From the NCBI RefSeq assembly GCF_039535235.1, contig NZ_BAAAWU010000001.1, forward strand, positions 2,480,001 to 2,544,000: a stretch of 64,000 nt of DNA. Reading direction: 5' to 3'. Source of the DNA: Streptomyces roseoviridis (GTDB taxonomy: Bacteria > Actinomycetota > Actinomycetes > Streptomycetales > Streptomycetaceae). Shown piece by piece: positions 35,184 through 43,085 of this stretch (its first letter is position 1; every line of letters starts with the position of its first letter). The notes under the pieces are model-generated. The model ran no database searches. It worked only from the letters and a program-made list of their open reading frames with translations, and was not told the origin of the DNA. The position numbers were made by a program, and so were the translations under genes.

Positions 35184-35645
35184 TCAGCAGGCGCCGACCC
35201 ACTCCTCGGTGCCGTCCGAGAAGGTCTGGTGCTTCCAGATCGGGACCTCGTGCTTGAGGTCGTCGATCAGCTGGCGGCACGCCTGGAAGGCCTCCGCGCG
35301 GTGGGGGCAGGAGACGGCGACGACCACGGCGATGTCACCCACACGGAGGTCACCCACCCGGTGGACGGCCGCCAGCGCGCGGACCGGGTGGTTCGCCACG
35401 ACCTTCTCCGCGACGCGGCGCAGCTCCGCCTCGGCACTGGGGTGGCAGGAGTAGCCGAGGGCGTCGACGTCGGCGCCGCCGTCGTGGTTGCGGACCGTGC
35501 CGACGAACAGGGTCGTGGCCCCCGCGGCGTCGTCGCCGGCCGCGCGGAAGACCTCGTCGACGGACAGCGGGGTGTCACGGATCGCGAGGAGCTTGATCGG
35601 GTCGTCCGCGGCCCGCTCGCCCGGGTGGTCATGCGTGTCTGCCAT
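35184..35645 (-). CDS. moaE: Molybdopterin synthase catalytic subunit
   Basis: A 153-residue protein of molybdenum cofactor synthesis. It transfers sulphur from thiocarboxylated MoaD to precursor Z to make molybdopterin. GATTLFVGTVRNHD near 43, YSCHPSAEAELRR near 69, and the C-terminal KHEVPIWKHQTFSDGTEEW with the conserved lysines identify MoaE. No MoaD gene is adjacent. The ATG at 35645 follows no strong ribosome site. It is preceded leftward by a short terminator of the epimerase gene, so it is likely its own unit. Confidence 0.93.
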   Translation of the reverse strand: MADTHDHPGERAADDPIKLLAIRDTPLSVDEVFRAAGDDAAGATTLFVGTVRNHDGGADVDALGYSCHPSAEAELRRVAEKVVANHPVRALAAVHRVGDLRVGDIAVVVAVSCPHRAEAFQACRQLIDDLKHEVPIWKHQTFSDGTEEWVGAC

Positions 35646-35704
35646 GACTCCATCGTGCCGTACGGCACCGACGCCGCGGAATGGCGTTTTCGACCGGCAA
35701 GGGC

Positions 35705-35725
35705 GGACCCTCCGTAGGAGGGTCC
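35705..35725 (-). terminator. Terminator after the epimerase gene
   Basis: GGACCCTCC (35705-35713) and GGAGGGTCC (35717-35725) pair perfectly around GTA, and the hairpin touches the stop codon of the leftward epimerase gene. Confidence 0.65.
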
Positions 35726-36834
35726 TACAGGCCGCGCCGCTTGCGCATCTGGCGGACCAGCGCCGCCGTGCCCAGCAGCGCCACCGTGGCACCGGCCGCG
35801 CCCGCCGCCGTCGCGTCCTTGCGGCCGAGCCGGCGGCCCGCGACGGTGTGCCGGCCCTCGACCTCCTCCAGGAGCGCGGCGAGCACCTCCTCGTTGGTCC
35901 ACCGGGGCCGCCAGCCGGCGTCGTGCAGCCGGCCCACGCTGACCACCCAGGGGTGCATGGTGTAGGCGAGGTCGCCCGCCGGGGACGGAGTGAGGCCGAT
36001 CCGGTGCAGCCGGGCCGCCGCGCCGAGGGCGACGGCGGAGGGCAGCTCCATGCGCCGGATGCCGGACAGCTCCTCGACCTCCTCCTGTTCCAGCCACCCC
36101 TCGCAGCCCACCGCGAACTCGCCGTCGACCTTCTCGAGGGCCGCATACTCCAGGGCGCTGACCAGGTCCTCGACGTGGCAGAACTGCCAGGTGGGGCGCG
36201 ATCCGGCGACGACCAGAAGCCGGGGCGACTCGAAGTAGCGGGTGAGGGCGGTGTCCGTGCCGCCCACCAGGACCGCCGGCCGGACGACCGTCACGTTGAG
36301 GCCGGGGTGGGCGCGGGGCGCGCGGCGGGCCAGGCGCTCGATCTCCAGGAGGTCGCCGACGCCGGTGGCCTCGGCGGTGGCGCGCAGCTCGGCGTCCTCG
36401 GAGAGCGGGATGTCGTTGTCGGGCAGCGCCCCGTAGACCATGGCGGAGGTGCACAGGACCACCCGGTGCACCCCGGCCGCGGCGGCGGCCGTGAGCACCG
36501 TCTGGGTGCCGCGCACGTTGTAGGCCGTGCGCGCGGCGGGGTCGGTCTCCAGGTCGAGGTCGACGGCGAGGTGCACGACGACGTCCGCGCCGCGGAGCTT
36601 CTCCGCGATGGCGGGGTCGCGCACGTCGAGGATGTGCCACCGCGCCTCGGGCACCTCGCCGCGGCGCTCGTCGATGGCGACGACCTGCCTGACCTCCTCG
36701 GACGCGGCCAGGCGCCGGGTCAGCAGGTCACCGACGCCGGACGCGGCACCGGTGACCGCGACGACGGGGCCGCGCGCGGCGGACCGGGTTGAGGGGTTTC
36801 GCGCTGCGCGAACCTGAGGATCTGGGGAACTCAC
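35725..36834 (-). CDS. NAD(P)-dependent sugar-epimerase-like SDR protein
   Basis: A 369-residue extended short-chain dehydrogenase/reductase. VVAVTGAASGVGDLLTRRL near 20 is the nucleotide-binding glycine loop. LCTSAMVYGA near 115 supplies Ser and Tyr, but the Y-x-x-x-K pair is incomplete: VYGALPD has no Lys four residues on. The C-terminus has a short basic stretch after hydrophobic VALLGTAALV, so it may be peripheral to the membrane. It starts with GTG at 36834 with GGAG nearby. The divergent neighbour encodes DUF2342. Substrate unknown. Confidence 0.85.
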   Translation of the reverse strand: MSSPDPQVRAARNPSTRSAARGPVVAVTGAASGVGDLLTRRLAASEEVRQVVAIDERRGEVPEARWHILDVRDPAIAEKLRGADVVVHLAVDLDLETDPAARTAYNVRGTQTVLTAAAAAGVHRVVLCTSAMVYGALPDNDIPLSEDAELRATAEATGVGDLLEIERLARRAPRAHPGLNVTVVRPAVLVGGTDTALTRYFESPRLLVVAGSRPTWQFCHVEDLVSALEYAALEKVDGEFAVGCEGWLEQEEVEELSGIRRMELPSAVALGAAARLHRIGLTPSPAGDLAYTMHPWVVSVGRLHDAGWRPRWTNEEVLAALLEEVEGRHTVAGRRLGRKDATAAGAAGATVALLGTAALVRQMRKRRGL

Positions 36835-36859
36835 CGGGCGTCTCCAGCGGTTGTCTTCA

Positions 36860-36886
36860 GTACGTACCCGAATGACGCGTACGTAC
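36860..36886. promoter_or_regulatory. Paired GTACGTAC palindromes, possible operator
   Basis: GTACGTAC occurs at 36860-36867 and 36879-36886, two copies of the same palindrome 19 bases apart, in the 257-base divergent region between the epimerase and DUF2342 genes. The spacing is close to two helical turns. No known box is matched, and the rest of 36835-37091 shows nothing. Confidence 0.4.
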
Positions 36887-37091
36887 CAGGTGGCGTCCAT
36901 CCTGCCGCAGGGCAGGGCCTGGCGGAGCACCGAGCCCGTATCCGGTGCGGATGTCGGGGTCGGCGGCTGCCGTGGACCCGGCATGACCGGCGAGCCACCA
37001 CCTACGCTGGTGGTGTGGAGTCGGGGAGGCGAGCCGAGCCGAGAGCCCGCCGCCGGCAGGAAGCCGGCGGCCTGACGAGCCGAGGAAACCT

Positions 37092-38540
37092 GTGAGTGAC
37101 ACCCCATTCGGATTCGGTCTTCCGCCGGAGGAGCCGGAGAACGGCGACGAGGGCAAGAAGAAGGACCCCGCCGGAGGTGGCCAGGGGTCCGGTGGCCAGG
37201 GCGACGGCCCGTTCGGTTTCGGCTTCCCGGGCATGAACATGGGCATGGGCGGGCCGGGCGGCGCGGACAATCCCTTCGCCGCGATGTTCGGTTCGATGAA
37301 CCCCCAGGACCTCGGCGCGGCCTTCCAGCAGCTCGGCCAGATGCTCAGCTACGAGGGCGGGCCGGTCAACTGGGACATGGCCAAGCAGATCGCCCGCCAG
37401 GTCGTGGCCCAGGGCACGCCCGACGGCGCCAAGGACGAGAGCGTCGGCCCGGCCGAGAAGTCCGCCGTCCAGGAGGCGGTCCGGCTCGCCGACCTGTGGC
37501 TCGACCAGGTGACCTCGCTGCCCTCGGGCGCGGGCACGGCCGTCGCGTGGAGCCGCGCCGAGTGGGTCGAGGCGACGCTTCCGGCGTGGCAGCAGCTGGT
37601 CGACCCGGTCGCCGAGCGCGTCGGCGCGGCGATGGGCGACGTGCTGCCGGAGGAGATGCAGGCCATGGCGGGCCCGCTGATCGGCATGATGCGCTCCATG
37701 GGCGGCGCGATGTTCGGCCAGCAGATCGGCCAGGCCGTGGGCGTGCTGGCGGGCGAGGTCGTCGGCTCGACGGACGTCGGCCTTCCGCTGGGCCCGTCCG
37801 GCAAGGCGGCGCTGCTGCCGCTGAACGTGGCGGCCTTCGGCAAGGACCTCGGCGTGCCGTCGGACGAGGTCCGGCTGTACCTGGCGCTGCGCGAGGCCGC
37901 CCACCAGCGGCTGTTCGCGCACGTGCCGTGGCTGCGCTCGCATCTGTTCGGCGCGGTCGAGGGCTACGCCCGGGGCATCAAGGTCGACACCTCCAAGCTG
38001 GAGGAGGCGGTGGGCCGGCTGGACCCGGCGCAGCCCGAGCAGCTCCAGGAGGCGCTGCAGCAGGGCATGTTCCAGCCGGAGGACACGGCGGAGCAGAAGG
38101 CGGCCCTGGCCCGGCTGGAGACGGCGCTCGCGCTGGTCGAGGGCTGGGTGGACGCGGTGGTGCACGAGGCCGCGAAGTCCCGTCTGACGTCGGCGGACGC
38201 GCTGCGCGAGACACTGCGCCGGCGCCGGGCGACGGGCGGCCCCGCGGAGCAGACCTTCGCGACCCTGATCGGTCTCCAGCTGCGTCCGCGCCGGCTGCGG
38301 GACGCCGCCCGGCTGTGGGCCTCGCTCACGGACGCGCGCGGGGTGGACGGCCGGGACGGCCTGTGGGAGCACCCGGACATGCTGCCGACGGCCACGGACC
38401 TGGACGACCCGGACGGGTTCGTCCACCGTGAGCACCTGGACTTCTCCGAGCTCGACAAGATGCTGGGCGAGGCGGCCCGGGGCGGCTCGGAGGGCGACGG
38501 CGACCGCGGTGACGAAGGCAAGGACGACACGCAGAAGTGA
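37092..38540 (+). CDS. DUF2342 zinc-dependent metalloprotease-like protein
   Basis: A 482-residue protein. A Gly/Met-rich low-complexity N-terminus covers 1-90, followed by a helical domain with LREAAHQRLFAHVPWL near 262, the conserved Glu-His segment of DUF2342, and VEGWVDAVVHEAA near 350. The family (also called coenzyme F420 biosynthesis-associated or zinc-dependent metalloprotease) is conserved in actinobacteria. Structure suggests a metalloprotease fold, but activity is unproven and no classic HExxH is seen. It starts with GTG at 37092 preceded by GAGGAAACCT. The stop overlaps the Nudix start in GTGA, so the two are coupled. Confidence 0.87.
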   Translation: MSDTPFGFGLPPEEPENGDEGKKKDPAGGGQGSGGQGDGPFGFGFPGMNMGMGGPGGADNPFAAMFGSMNPQDLGAAFQQLGQMLSYEGGPVNWDMAKQIARQVVAQGTPDGAKDESVGPAEKSAVQEAVRLADLWLDQVTSLPSGAGTAVAWSRAEWVEATLPAWQQLVDPVAERVGAAMGDVLPEEMQAMAGPLIGMMRSMGGAMFGQQIGQAVGVLAGEVVGSTDVGLPLGPSGKAALLPLNVAAFGKDLGVPSDEVRLYLALREAAHQRLFAHVPWLRSHLFGAVEGYARGIKVDTSKLEEAVGRLDPAQPEQLQEALQQGMFQPEDTAEQKAALARLETALALVEGWVDAVVHEAAKSRLTSADALRETLRRRRATGGPAEQTFATLIGLQLRPRRLRDAARLWASLTDARGVDGRDGLWEHPDMLPTATDLDDPDGFVHREHLDFSELDKMLGEAARGGSEGDGDRGDEGKDDTQK

Positions 38541-39064
38541 GCCTGTACGACGACGCGGTCCTGGTGCTGAAGGAGTACGAGGACCAGCCGGAGCTGCGTG
38601 AGGTCTATCTCGAGCACCTGGCGGCCCACCCGGACGGCATGTACAAGCCCTGCGAGGCCGGTCACCTCACCAGCAGCGCGCTGGTGATCGACCCCTCGCG
38701 GGGGCAGGTGCTGCTGACGCTGCACAAGAAGCTGGGCATGTGGCTGCAGATGGGCGGGCACTGCGAGCCGGGTGACCCGACCCTTGAGGCGGCGGCCCTG
38801 CGCGAGGCCCGGGAGGAGTCGGGGATCGCGACGGGTCTGACGCTGCTGCCGGGCGGTCCGGTGCGCCTCGACCGGCATCCGATCCCGGCGCCCTGCCACT
38901 GGCACCTGGACGTGCAGTACGCGGCGCTGGCCCCGGCCGGTGCGGCGGCGGAGATCAGCGACGAGTCGCTGGACCTGCGCTGGTTCGGCTACGACGAGGT
39001 GGCGGGCGTGGCGGACACGTCGGTGGTCCGGCTCCTCGAAGGGACGCTGGCCCGGCTGGGCTGA
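38537..39064 (+). CDS. Nudix hydrolase
   Basis: A 175-residue Nudix-fold pyrophosphohydrolase. The Nudix box is complete: GHCEPG, seven residues, REAREESG, covering about 76-98 with the metal-binding Glu residues. The neighbouring SSALVIDPS and HWHLDVQYAA segments fit the fold. Substrate cannot be assigned; ADP-ribose, nucleoside triphosphates or NADH are common. It starts with GTG overlapping the DUF2342 stop and ends before a strong terminator. Confidence 0.93.
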   Translation: MSLYDDAVLVLKEYEDQPELREVYLEHLAAHPDGMYKPCEAGHLTSSALVIDPSRGQVLLTLHKKLGMWLQMGGHCEPGDPTLEAAALREAREESGIATGLTLLPGGPVRLDRHPIPAPCHWHLDVQYAALAPAGAAAEISDESLDLRWFGYDEVAGVADTSVVRLLEGTLARLG

Positions 39065-39086
39065 GCGCGATCCCCGTACTCCCCTC

Positions 39087-39130
39087 CATGCGTAAGGGGC
39101 GGTCTCCGTGGAGACCGCCCCTTACGCATG
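39087..39130. terminator. Terminator between Nudix gene and AIM24 gene
   Basis: CATGCGTAAGGGGCGGTCTCC (39087-39107) is perfectly complementary to 39110-39130, giving a very long stem with a tight loop. It lies between convergent genes and serves both strands. Confidence 0.85.
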
Positions 39131-39160
39131 GGACGCATGGGCCTTGTGGCGGTGGGGTTC

Positions 39161-39916
39161 TCAGTTCCAGGCGTTGTTCTGGTTCTGGGAGCGCGAGCCG
39201 TGCTGGCCGACGCCGAACTGGGCGGCGACGCCCTGCCCGAGGGCCGCGTGCTGCGGCGGCATGACCTCGCTCGGCTGGACCAGGGCGAAGCCCTGGCCGA
39301 GGAAGCTGAGCTCCCAGCCCTCGCCGGTGCTGCCGCGGCGGCGCATGACGCTGCTGTTGACCGTCTGGGCCTGCATCTGCACCCGCAGGCCGGTGGACCA
39401 GGCGACGATCGCGTCCGCGTCCACGCTGACGTACTTCTCCGGCGTGACCTGCATCATCAGCGGCTGGCCGGAGGTCATCAGGGCGACCTTGCCGCGGCCG
39501 GAGATGTTCAGCTGGTACTTGCCGGTGCCGGAGATGCCGTACTGGCTGTCCACGGCGATGACCTCGGTGTGCAGCGTGGAGTCGAGCGCCAGGACGTAGG
39601 AGCTGTCGACGGTCAGGCCCTCCTGCTCGACGTCCACGACGTGGATGTGCTGGGCGAGGTTGGCGAAGTAGACCGTGCCCTGGCCGGAGCAGCGCATCAG
39701 GTCGAGGCCCTCTCCGGTGCGGGCGCGGGCCCGCCGCTGGTTCGGCGTCTGGTACTCGCCGTCGAAGTCGACGAGGCCCTGGTAGGCGACCATCGCGCCC
39801 TTGCGGGCGAGGATGTCGTCGGAGCCGCCCAGGGTGACCCGCAGCAGCTGCGGGTTCTGGATGACGTAGCGCTCCTGGCTCTGCTGTTCCGCGTGGTTGA
39901 AAAGCGGGCTCTGCAT
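39161..39916 (-). CDS. AIM24-family protein
   Basis: A 251-residue beta-rich protein. ILARKGAMVAYQGLVDF near 36, DLMRCSGQGTVYFA near 72 and YVLALDSTLHTEV near 108 are the AIM24 repeats, and FALVQPSEVM closes the domain. Bacterial AIM24 (DUF124) proteins are trimeric and are often coded beside tellurite-resistance TerD genes; yeast AIM24 is mitochondrial. No activity is known. The C-terminus is Gln/Asn-rich. It is the last of three AIM24-containing genes on the same strand (39161-42241) and is separated from the next by 19 bases. Confidence 0.88.
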   Translation of the reverse strand: MQSPLFNHAEQQSQERYVIQNPQLLRVTLGGSDDILARKGAMVAYQGLVDFDGEYQTPNQRRARARTGEGLDLMRCSGQGTVYFANLAQHIHVVDVEQEGLTVDSSYVLALDSTLHTEVIAVDSQYGISGTGKYQLNISGRGKVALMTSGQPLMMQVTPEKYVSVDADAIVAWSTGLRVQMQAQTVNSSVMRRRGSTGEGWELSFLGQGFALVQPSEVMPPQHAALGQGVAAQFGVGQHGSRSQNQNNAWN

Positions 39917-39935
39917 GGTGTGTTCTCGCTCCCCC

Positions 39936-40616
39936 TCAGCCCCGGATCCGCAGGCGGTCGGTGCTGTCCTCGCTCGGCTGTACGACGACGATGCCCTGGC
40001 CCGCGAAGGCCATCTGGAAGGCCTCGCCGCTGCCCCGCCCGATGAGGGAGGAGGCCTTGAAGCTGCGCTTGCCCTTGACCTTCAGGTTCGGCGACCAGGC
40101 GACGAGCGCGTCCGGGTCGACGTAGGTCTCGTCCTCGCCCCGGCCGCAGTCGACGACGATCGGCGTGCCGCGGGAGGTGAGGGCGACCCAGCCGGTGCCC
40201 GCGATCTCGACGTTGAACAGGCCCTGGCCGGCGAACTTGGCGAGGCCCTTGACCCGCTCGACGCCCCACTGGAGGTGGGCGTCGAAGGCGAGCACATTGG
40301 TGCCGTTGACGGAGATCGAGTCGTTCTGGAGGTTGATCACGACGACGTCGGCGCCGTAGTCGGCGAGGTAGAGCAGTCCGTCGCCGGAGCACTTCATGAC
40401 GGGCGCGCCTTCACCGGTGGCCCATGCCTGAGCGACCTGGCGGACGGCGGGCGGGTTGGGCTCGTAGCTGATGAAGCCCTCGTAGGCGACCATCGAGCCG
40501 GTGCGCGCGTACAGGTCCTGGCCGGTGGCCATGGCGACCTTCAGCATGGAGCGGCCGTGGTTCTCCATCCGGGCCGTGATCGGGGTCGGGGCGTAGCCCG
40601 CGAGTTGCTGGTTCAT
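39936..40616 (-). CDS. AIM24-family protein
   Basis: A 226-residue AIM24-family protein, starting MNQQLAGYAPTPITARMENH. Conserved pieces are LYARTGSMVAYEGFISYE near 36, MKCSGDGLLYLADYG near 74, VLAFDAHLQWGVERV near 107, and the closing QGIVVVQPSED. It is a divergent copy of the genes on either side. The ATG at 40616 lies 14 bases after the stop of the TerD-AIM24 gene. The set is likely one transcript. Function unknown. Confidence 0.87.
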   Translation of the reverse strand: MNQQLAGYAPTPITARMENHGRSMLKVAMATGQDLYARTGSMVAYEGFISYEPNPPAVRQVAQAWATGEGAPVMKCSGDGLLYLADYGADVVVINLQNDSISVNGTNVLAFDAHLQWGVERVKGLAKFAGQGLFNVEIAGTGWVALTSRGTPIVVDCGRGEDETYVDPDALVAWSPNLKVKGKRSFKASSLIGRGSGEAFQMAFAGQGIVVVQPSEDSTDRLRIRG

Positions 40617-40630
40617 GTTCCGGGCTCCCT

Positions 40631-42241
40631 CTAGACCTCGTAGGGCTGGACGACGATGAAGTTGCCGGGGGCGCCCCGGAACTGGAGGTTGACGGTCTCT
40701 CCGCTGTGGCCCGGGTAGGCGTTGCGACGCAGCCTGACCTGGCTGGAGAGGATGACCTGGGAGGCGGCCGACCAGGCGACGACGGCGTTGCAGTCGGCGA
40801 AGGTGGTCGGCGTGACGGGCAGGACGACCGGGATGCCGTGGGTCTTCACGACGACGGTGCCGGTGCCCTGGAACTGCATGGTGAACAGGGCCCCGCCGGG
40901 GATGCCGTGGCCCTCGATGCGGCGGACCTCGTACTGCAGCGACTCGTCGAAGGCGAGCACGTTCTCGGCGGAGACGCAGATGGCGTCGCCCTGGAGCTCG
41001 ATCGGGTGCAGATGGGCGCCGCCCTCGGCGAGGAACACCTGGCCGCGGCCGGAGCAGCGCATCAGCTCCATCTCCTGGCCGGTGGCGTTGCCGACGATCC
41101 GGCCGGTGAATCCGGCTCCCTTGTGGGCGAATTCGACCTTGCCCTGGTACATGACCATGGAGCCCTGCCGGGCGAGGACGGGCACGCCGCCCATGGCCAG
41201 GTCGACCCGCATGAGCTGCTGGTTCTGCGGGGTCCAGCGGGTGCCGGTCGGCGTCTCCTTGTACGGCGCGAGCGCGGCGGCGAGCCCGGCGCCGGTGGCG
41301 GGCGCGCCCTGGGGCACTCCCTGCGGCATTCCGGGCTGCTGCGGGACCTGGCCGAACTGCGGCTGCTGTCCGTACGGGCCCGGGGCCGGCTGGCCGTAGG
41401 GCGCGGGGGCGCCGGGCGGCGGGGTCTGGCCCGGCATCTGCCCGGGGACCTGGCCGAACTGCGGGGGCTGGGGCGGCTGCCCGTACGGGGCCGGAGCGAC
41501 CGGGGTCGGAGCGGCCGGAGCCGGGGCCGGGGCCGGGGCCGCGAAGGGTGCGGCCATCGTCGGGGCCGCGTGCACCGGCGCGGGCGCGGGGGCCGGAGCC
41601 GGTGCGGGCGCCGGGGGCGCGGCGGGAGCGCCGAAGGCCGGGGGCGCCGCGGACTGCGGCGGCGGGGCGAAGCCGGGGGCGGCGGCCGGCGGCTGCTGCG
41701 CGGCGGGCTGCTCCTCGGCGACCTCGCCGCCGAAGTTCTTCAGCAGCGCCTCGAGACCGCCGTCGAAGCCCTGGCCGACGGCGGCGAACCGCCACACGTC
41801 CTTCAGGTAGAAGTCACCCAGCATCACGGCGCGCTCGGTGGAGAACTCCGCGCCGGTGAAGGCGTAGCGGGCGACCTCCTCGCCGCCCGCCACGATCCGG
41901 ATCCAGCCCGGGCCGACCTGCGACATCTGCCCGGCGCCGTCGATCGTCGCCGTGAAGGACAGCTTGTGGATGTGCGCGGGGATGCGGTCCAGGGTGACGC
42001 GGAACGACTCGGTGTCACCGGCCTGCGCGCCCAGCAGCTGGATGGACTCCTCCGGCGACTTGGGCTGGTTGAAGAAGACGAAGTAGCGGTCGTCGGAGAG
42101 CCGCTCGTTCGCGTCCAGGCCGAAGCAGCTGATGTCGAAACTCAGCCCGGGCCCCGAGATCTGCACACCCACGTACAGATCGGTCCCCGCCGTGAGATCA
42201 CTGATCTTGGCCTTGTGGCCGCGTTGGAATTCCCTGGCCAT
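40631..42241 (-). CDS. TerD-AIM24 fusion protein
   Basis: A 536-residue two-domain protein. The TerD domain (1-175) contains LTAGTDLYVGVQISGPGL and the DANERLSDDRYFVFFNQPKSPE segment. TerD domains bind calcium and are linked to tellurite and other stress responses. A linker of about 150 residues rich in Pro, Ala, Gln and Gly follows. The AIM24 domain has VPVLARQGSMVMYQG near 360, MELMRCSGRGQVFLA and VLAFDESLQYEV, ending FIVVQPYEV. The ATG at 42241 has GGGGGA upstream. The domain fusion makes a physical link between TerD and AIM24 explicit and suggests that the two downstream AIM24 proteins act in the same complex. Confidence 0.9.
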   Translation of the reverse strand: MAREFQRGHKAKISDLTAGTDLYVGVQISGPGLSFDISCFGLDANERLSDDRYFVFFNQPKSPEESIQLLGAQAGDTESFRVTLDRIPAHIHKLSFTATIDGAGQMSQVGPGWIRIVAGGEEVARYAFTGAEFSTERAVMLGDFYLKDVWRFAAVGQGFDGGLEALLKNFGGEVAEEQPAAQQPPAAAPGFAPPPQSAAPPAFGAPAAPPAPAPAPAPAPAPVHAAPTMAAPFAAPAPAPAPAAPTPVAPAPYGQPPQPPQFGQVPGQMPGQTPPPGAPAPYGQPAPGPYGQQPQFGQVPQQPGMPQGVPQGAPATGAGLAAALAPYKETPTGTRWTPQNQQLMRVDLAMGGVPVLARQGSMVMYQGKVEFAHKGAGFTGRIVGNATGQEMELMRCSGRGQVFLAEGGAHLHPIELQGDAICVSAENVLAFDESLQYEVRRIEGHGIPGGALFTMQFQGTGTVVVKTHGIPVVLPVTPTTFADCNAVVAWSAASQVILSSQVRLRRNAYPGHSGETVNLQFRGAPGNFIVVQPYEV

Positions 42242-42355
42242 ATGTGACGACCGTCCCCCATCCCGAAATACGAATGCGTCGCGCCAGGCTAACGGCTGCT
42301 CGTGACATCGGGGCACGTGCGTGCGCGTTCGGTACAGAACCGCAGCACGACGGCG

Positions 42356-42931
42356 TCACTCTCCGCGAGCGTGCGGAGGGTGCGGCAGCCGGGCGGCGGC
42401 CACCACGCCCTCCAGATAGCCGCGGGCCCGCTCGGTGCGCGGATAGGCCTCCAGGAGCCGCCAGAAGCGGGGACCGTGGCCGGGCACGAGCAGATGGGCG
42501 AGCTCGTGGCACAGGACGTAGTCGAGGACGTACTCGGGCATGCCCTGGAGCCGGTGGGAGAGCCTGATGCTGCCCTCGGACGGGGTGCAGGAGCCCCAGC
42601 GGGTGTTCTGGTTGGTGACCCAGCGCACGGAGGCGGGGCGGGCCCGGCCCTCGAAGTACTGATCCGAGAGGCGCTCCGCCCGCTCGGTCAGCTCCCGGTC
42701 GCCGAGGACGCTCCTGCTCTCCTGGGCCGCCAGCTTGTCCAGCATGACGTGGACCCAGCGCTGTTCCTCCGCCTCCGACATGCGGGCCGGGATGAGGACG
42801 ATCGTCCGGTCGCCCTCGCGGTAGGCGGAGACCGTCCGGCTCCGGCGGGAGCTCCTGCGGACCTCGACCGCACTCGTCCCCGAACCGCGGGGCGGTCTGC
42901 TTGTCACGCTGCGCTGTGGGTCGGCCGGCAC
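42356..42931 (-). CDS. YgjP-type (DUF45) metallopeptidase-like protein
   Basis: A 191-residue protein. VLCHELAHLLVPGHGPRFW near 140-158 contains HELAH, the HExxH zinc site, with a downstream His typical of YgjP/DUF45 proteins, some of which are annotated as M48-family metallopeptidases. NQNTRWGSCTPSEGSIRLSHR near 107 is the other family signature. Substrate unknown. The start is uncertain: GTG at 42931 is used, with no strong ribosome site, and an open frame extends upstream. It is divergent from the ThiF-like gene across a 154-base gap that holds a TGTGGACAA box. Confidence 0.85.
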   Translation of the reverse strand: MPADPQRSVTSRPPRGSGTSAVEVRRSSRRSRTVSAYREGDRTIVLIPARMSEAEEQRWVHVMLDKLAAQESRSVLGDRELTERAERLSDQYFEGRARPASVRWVTNQNTRWGSCTPSEGSIRLSHRLQGMPEYVLDYVLCHELAHLLVPGHGPRFWRLLEAYPRTERARGYLEGVVAAARLPHPPHARGE

Positions 42932-42997
42932 GGCCCCGACGTTACCCGCTGTCAGCGGGGGAAGTCCCGCACCATTCGAATGATTAATCCCTCGCCC

Positions 42998-43006
42998 TGT
43001 GGACAA
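42998..43006. promoter_or_regulatory. DnaA-box-like site between YgjP and ThiF-like genes
   Basis: TGTGGACAA is the complement of TTGTCCACA, the Streptomyces DnaA-box consensus, in the divergent promoter region. One such 9-mer per window is not far above chance, so this is only a candidate. Confidence 0.3.
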
Positions 43007-43085
43007 CTTTCCGCGGCGCTCGCGCCACGGAGGCAATCTGAGCTGCGGAAGGACCGGAAGAAAGATCGTTCTCGGGGGTGGGGTC

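Noticed and set aside
39936..42241. AIM24 genes as a pseudogene series
   Set aside because: All three have intact frames, ribosome sites and conserved motifs.
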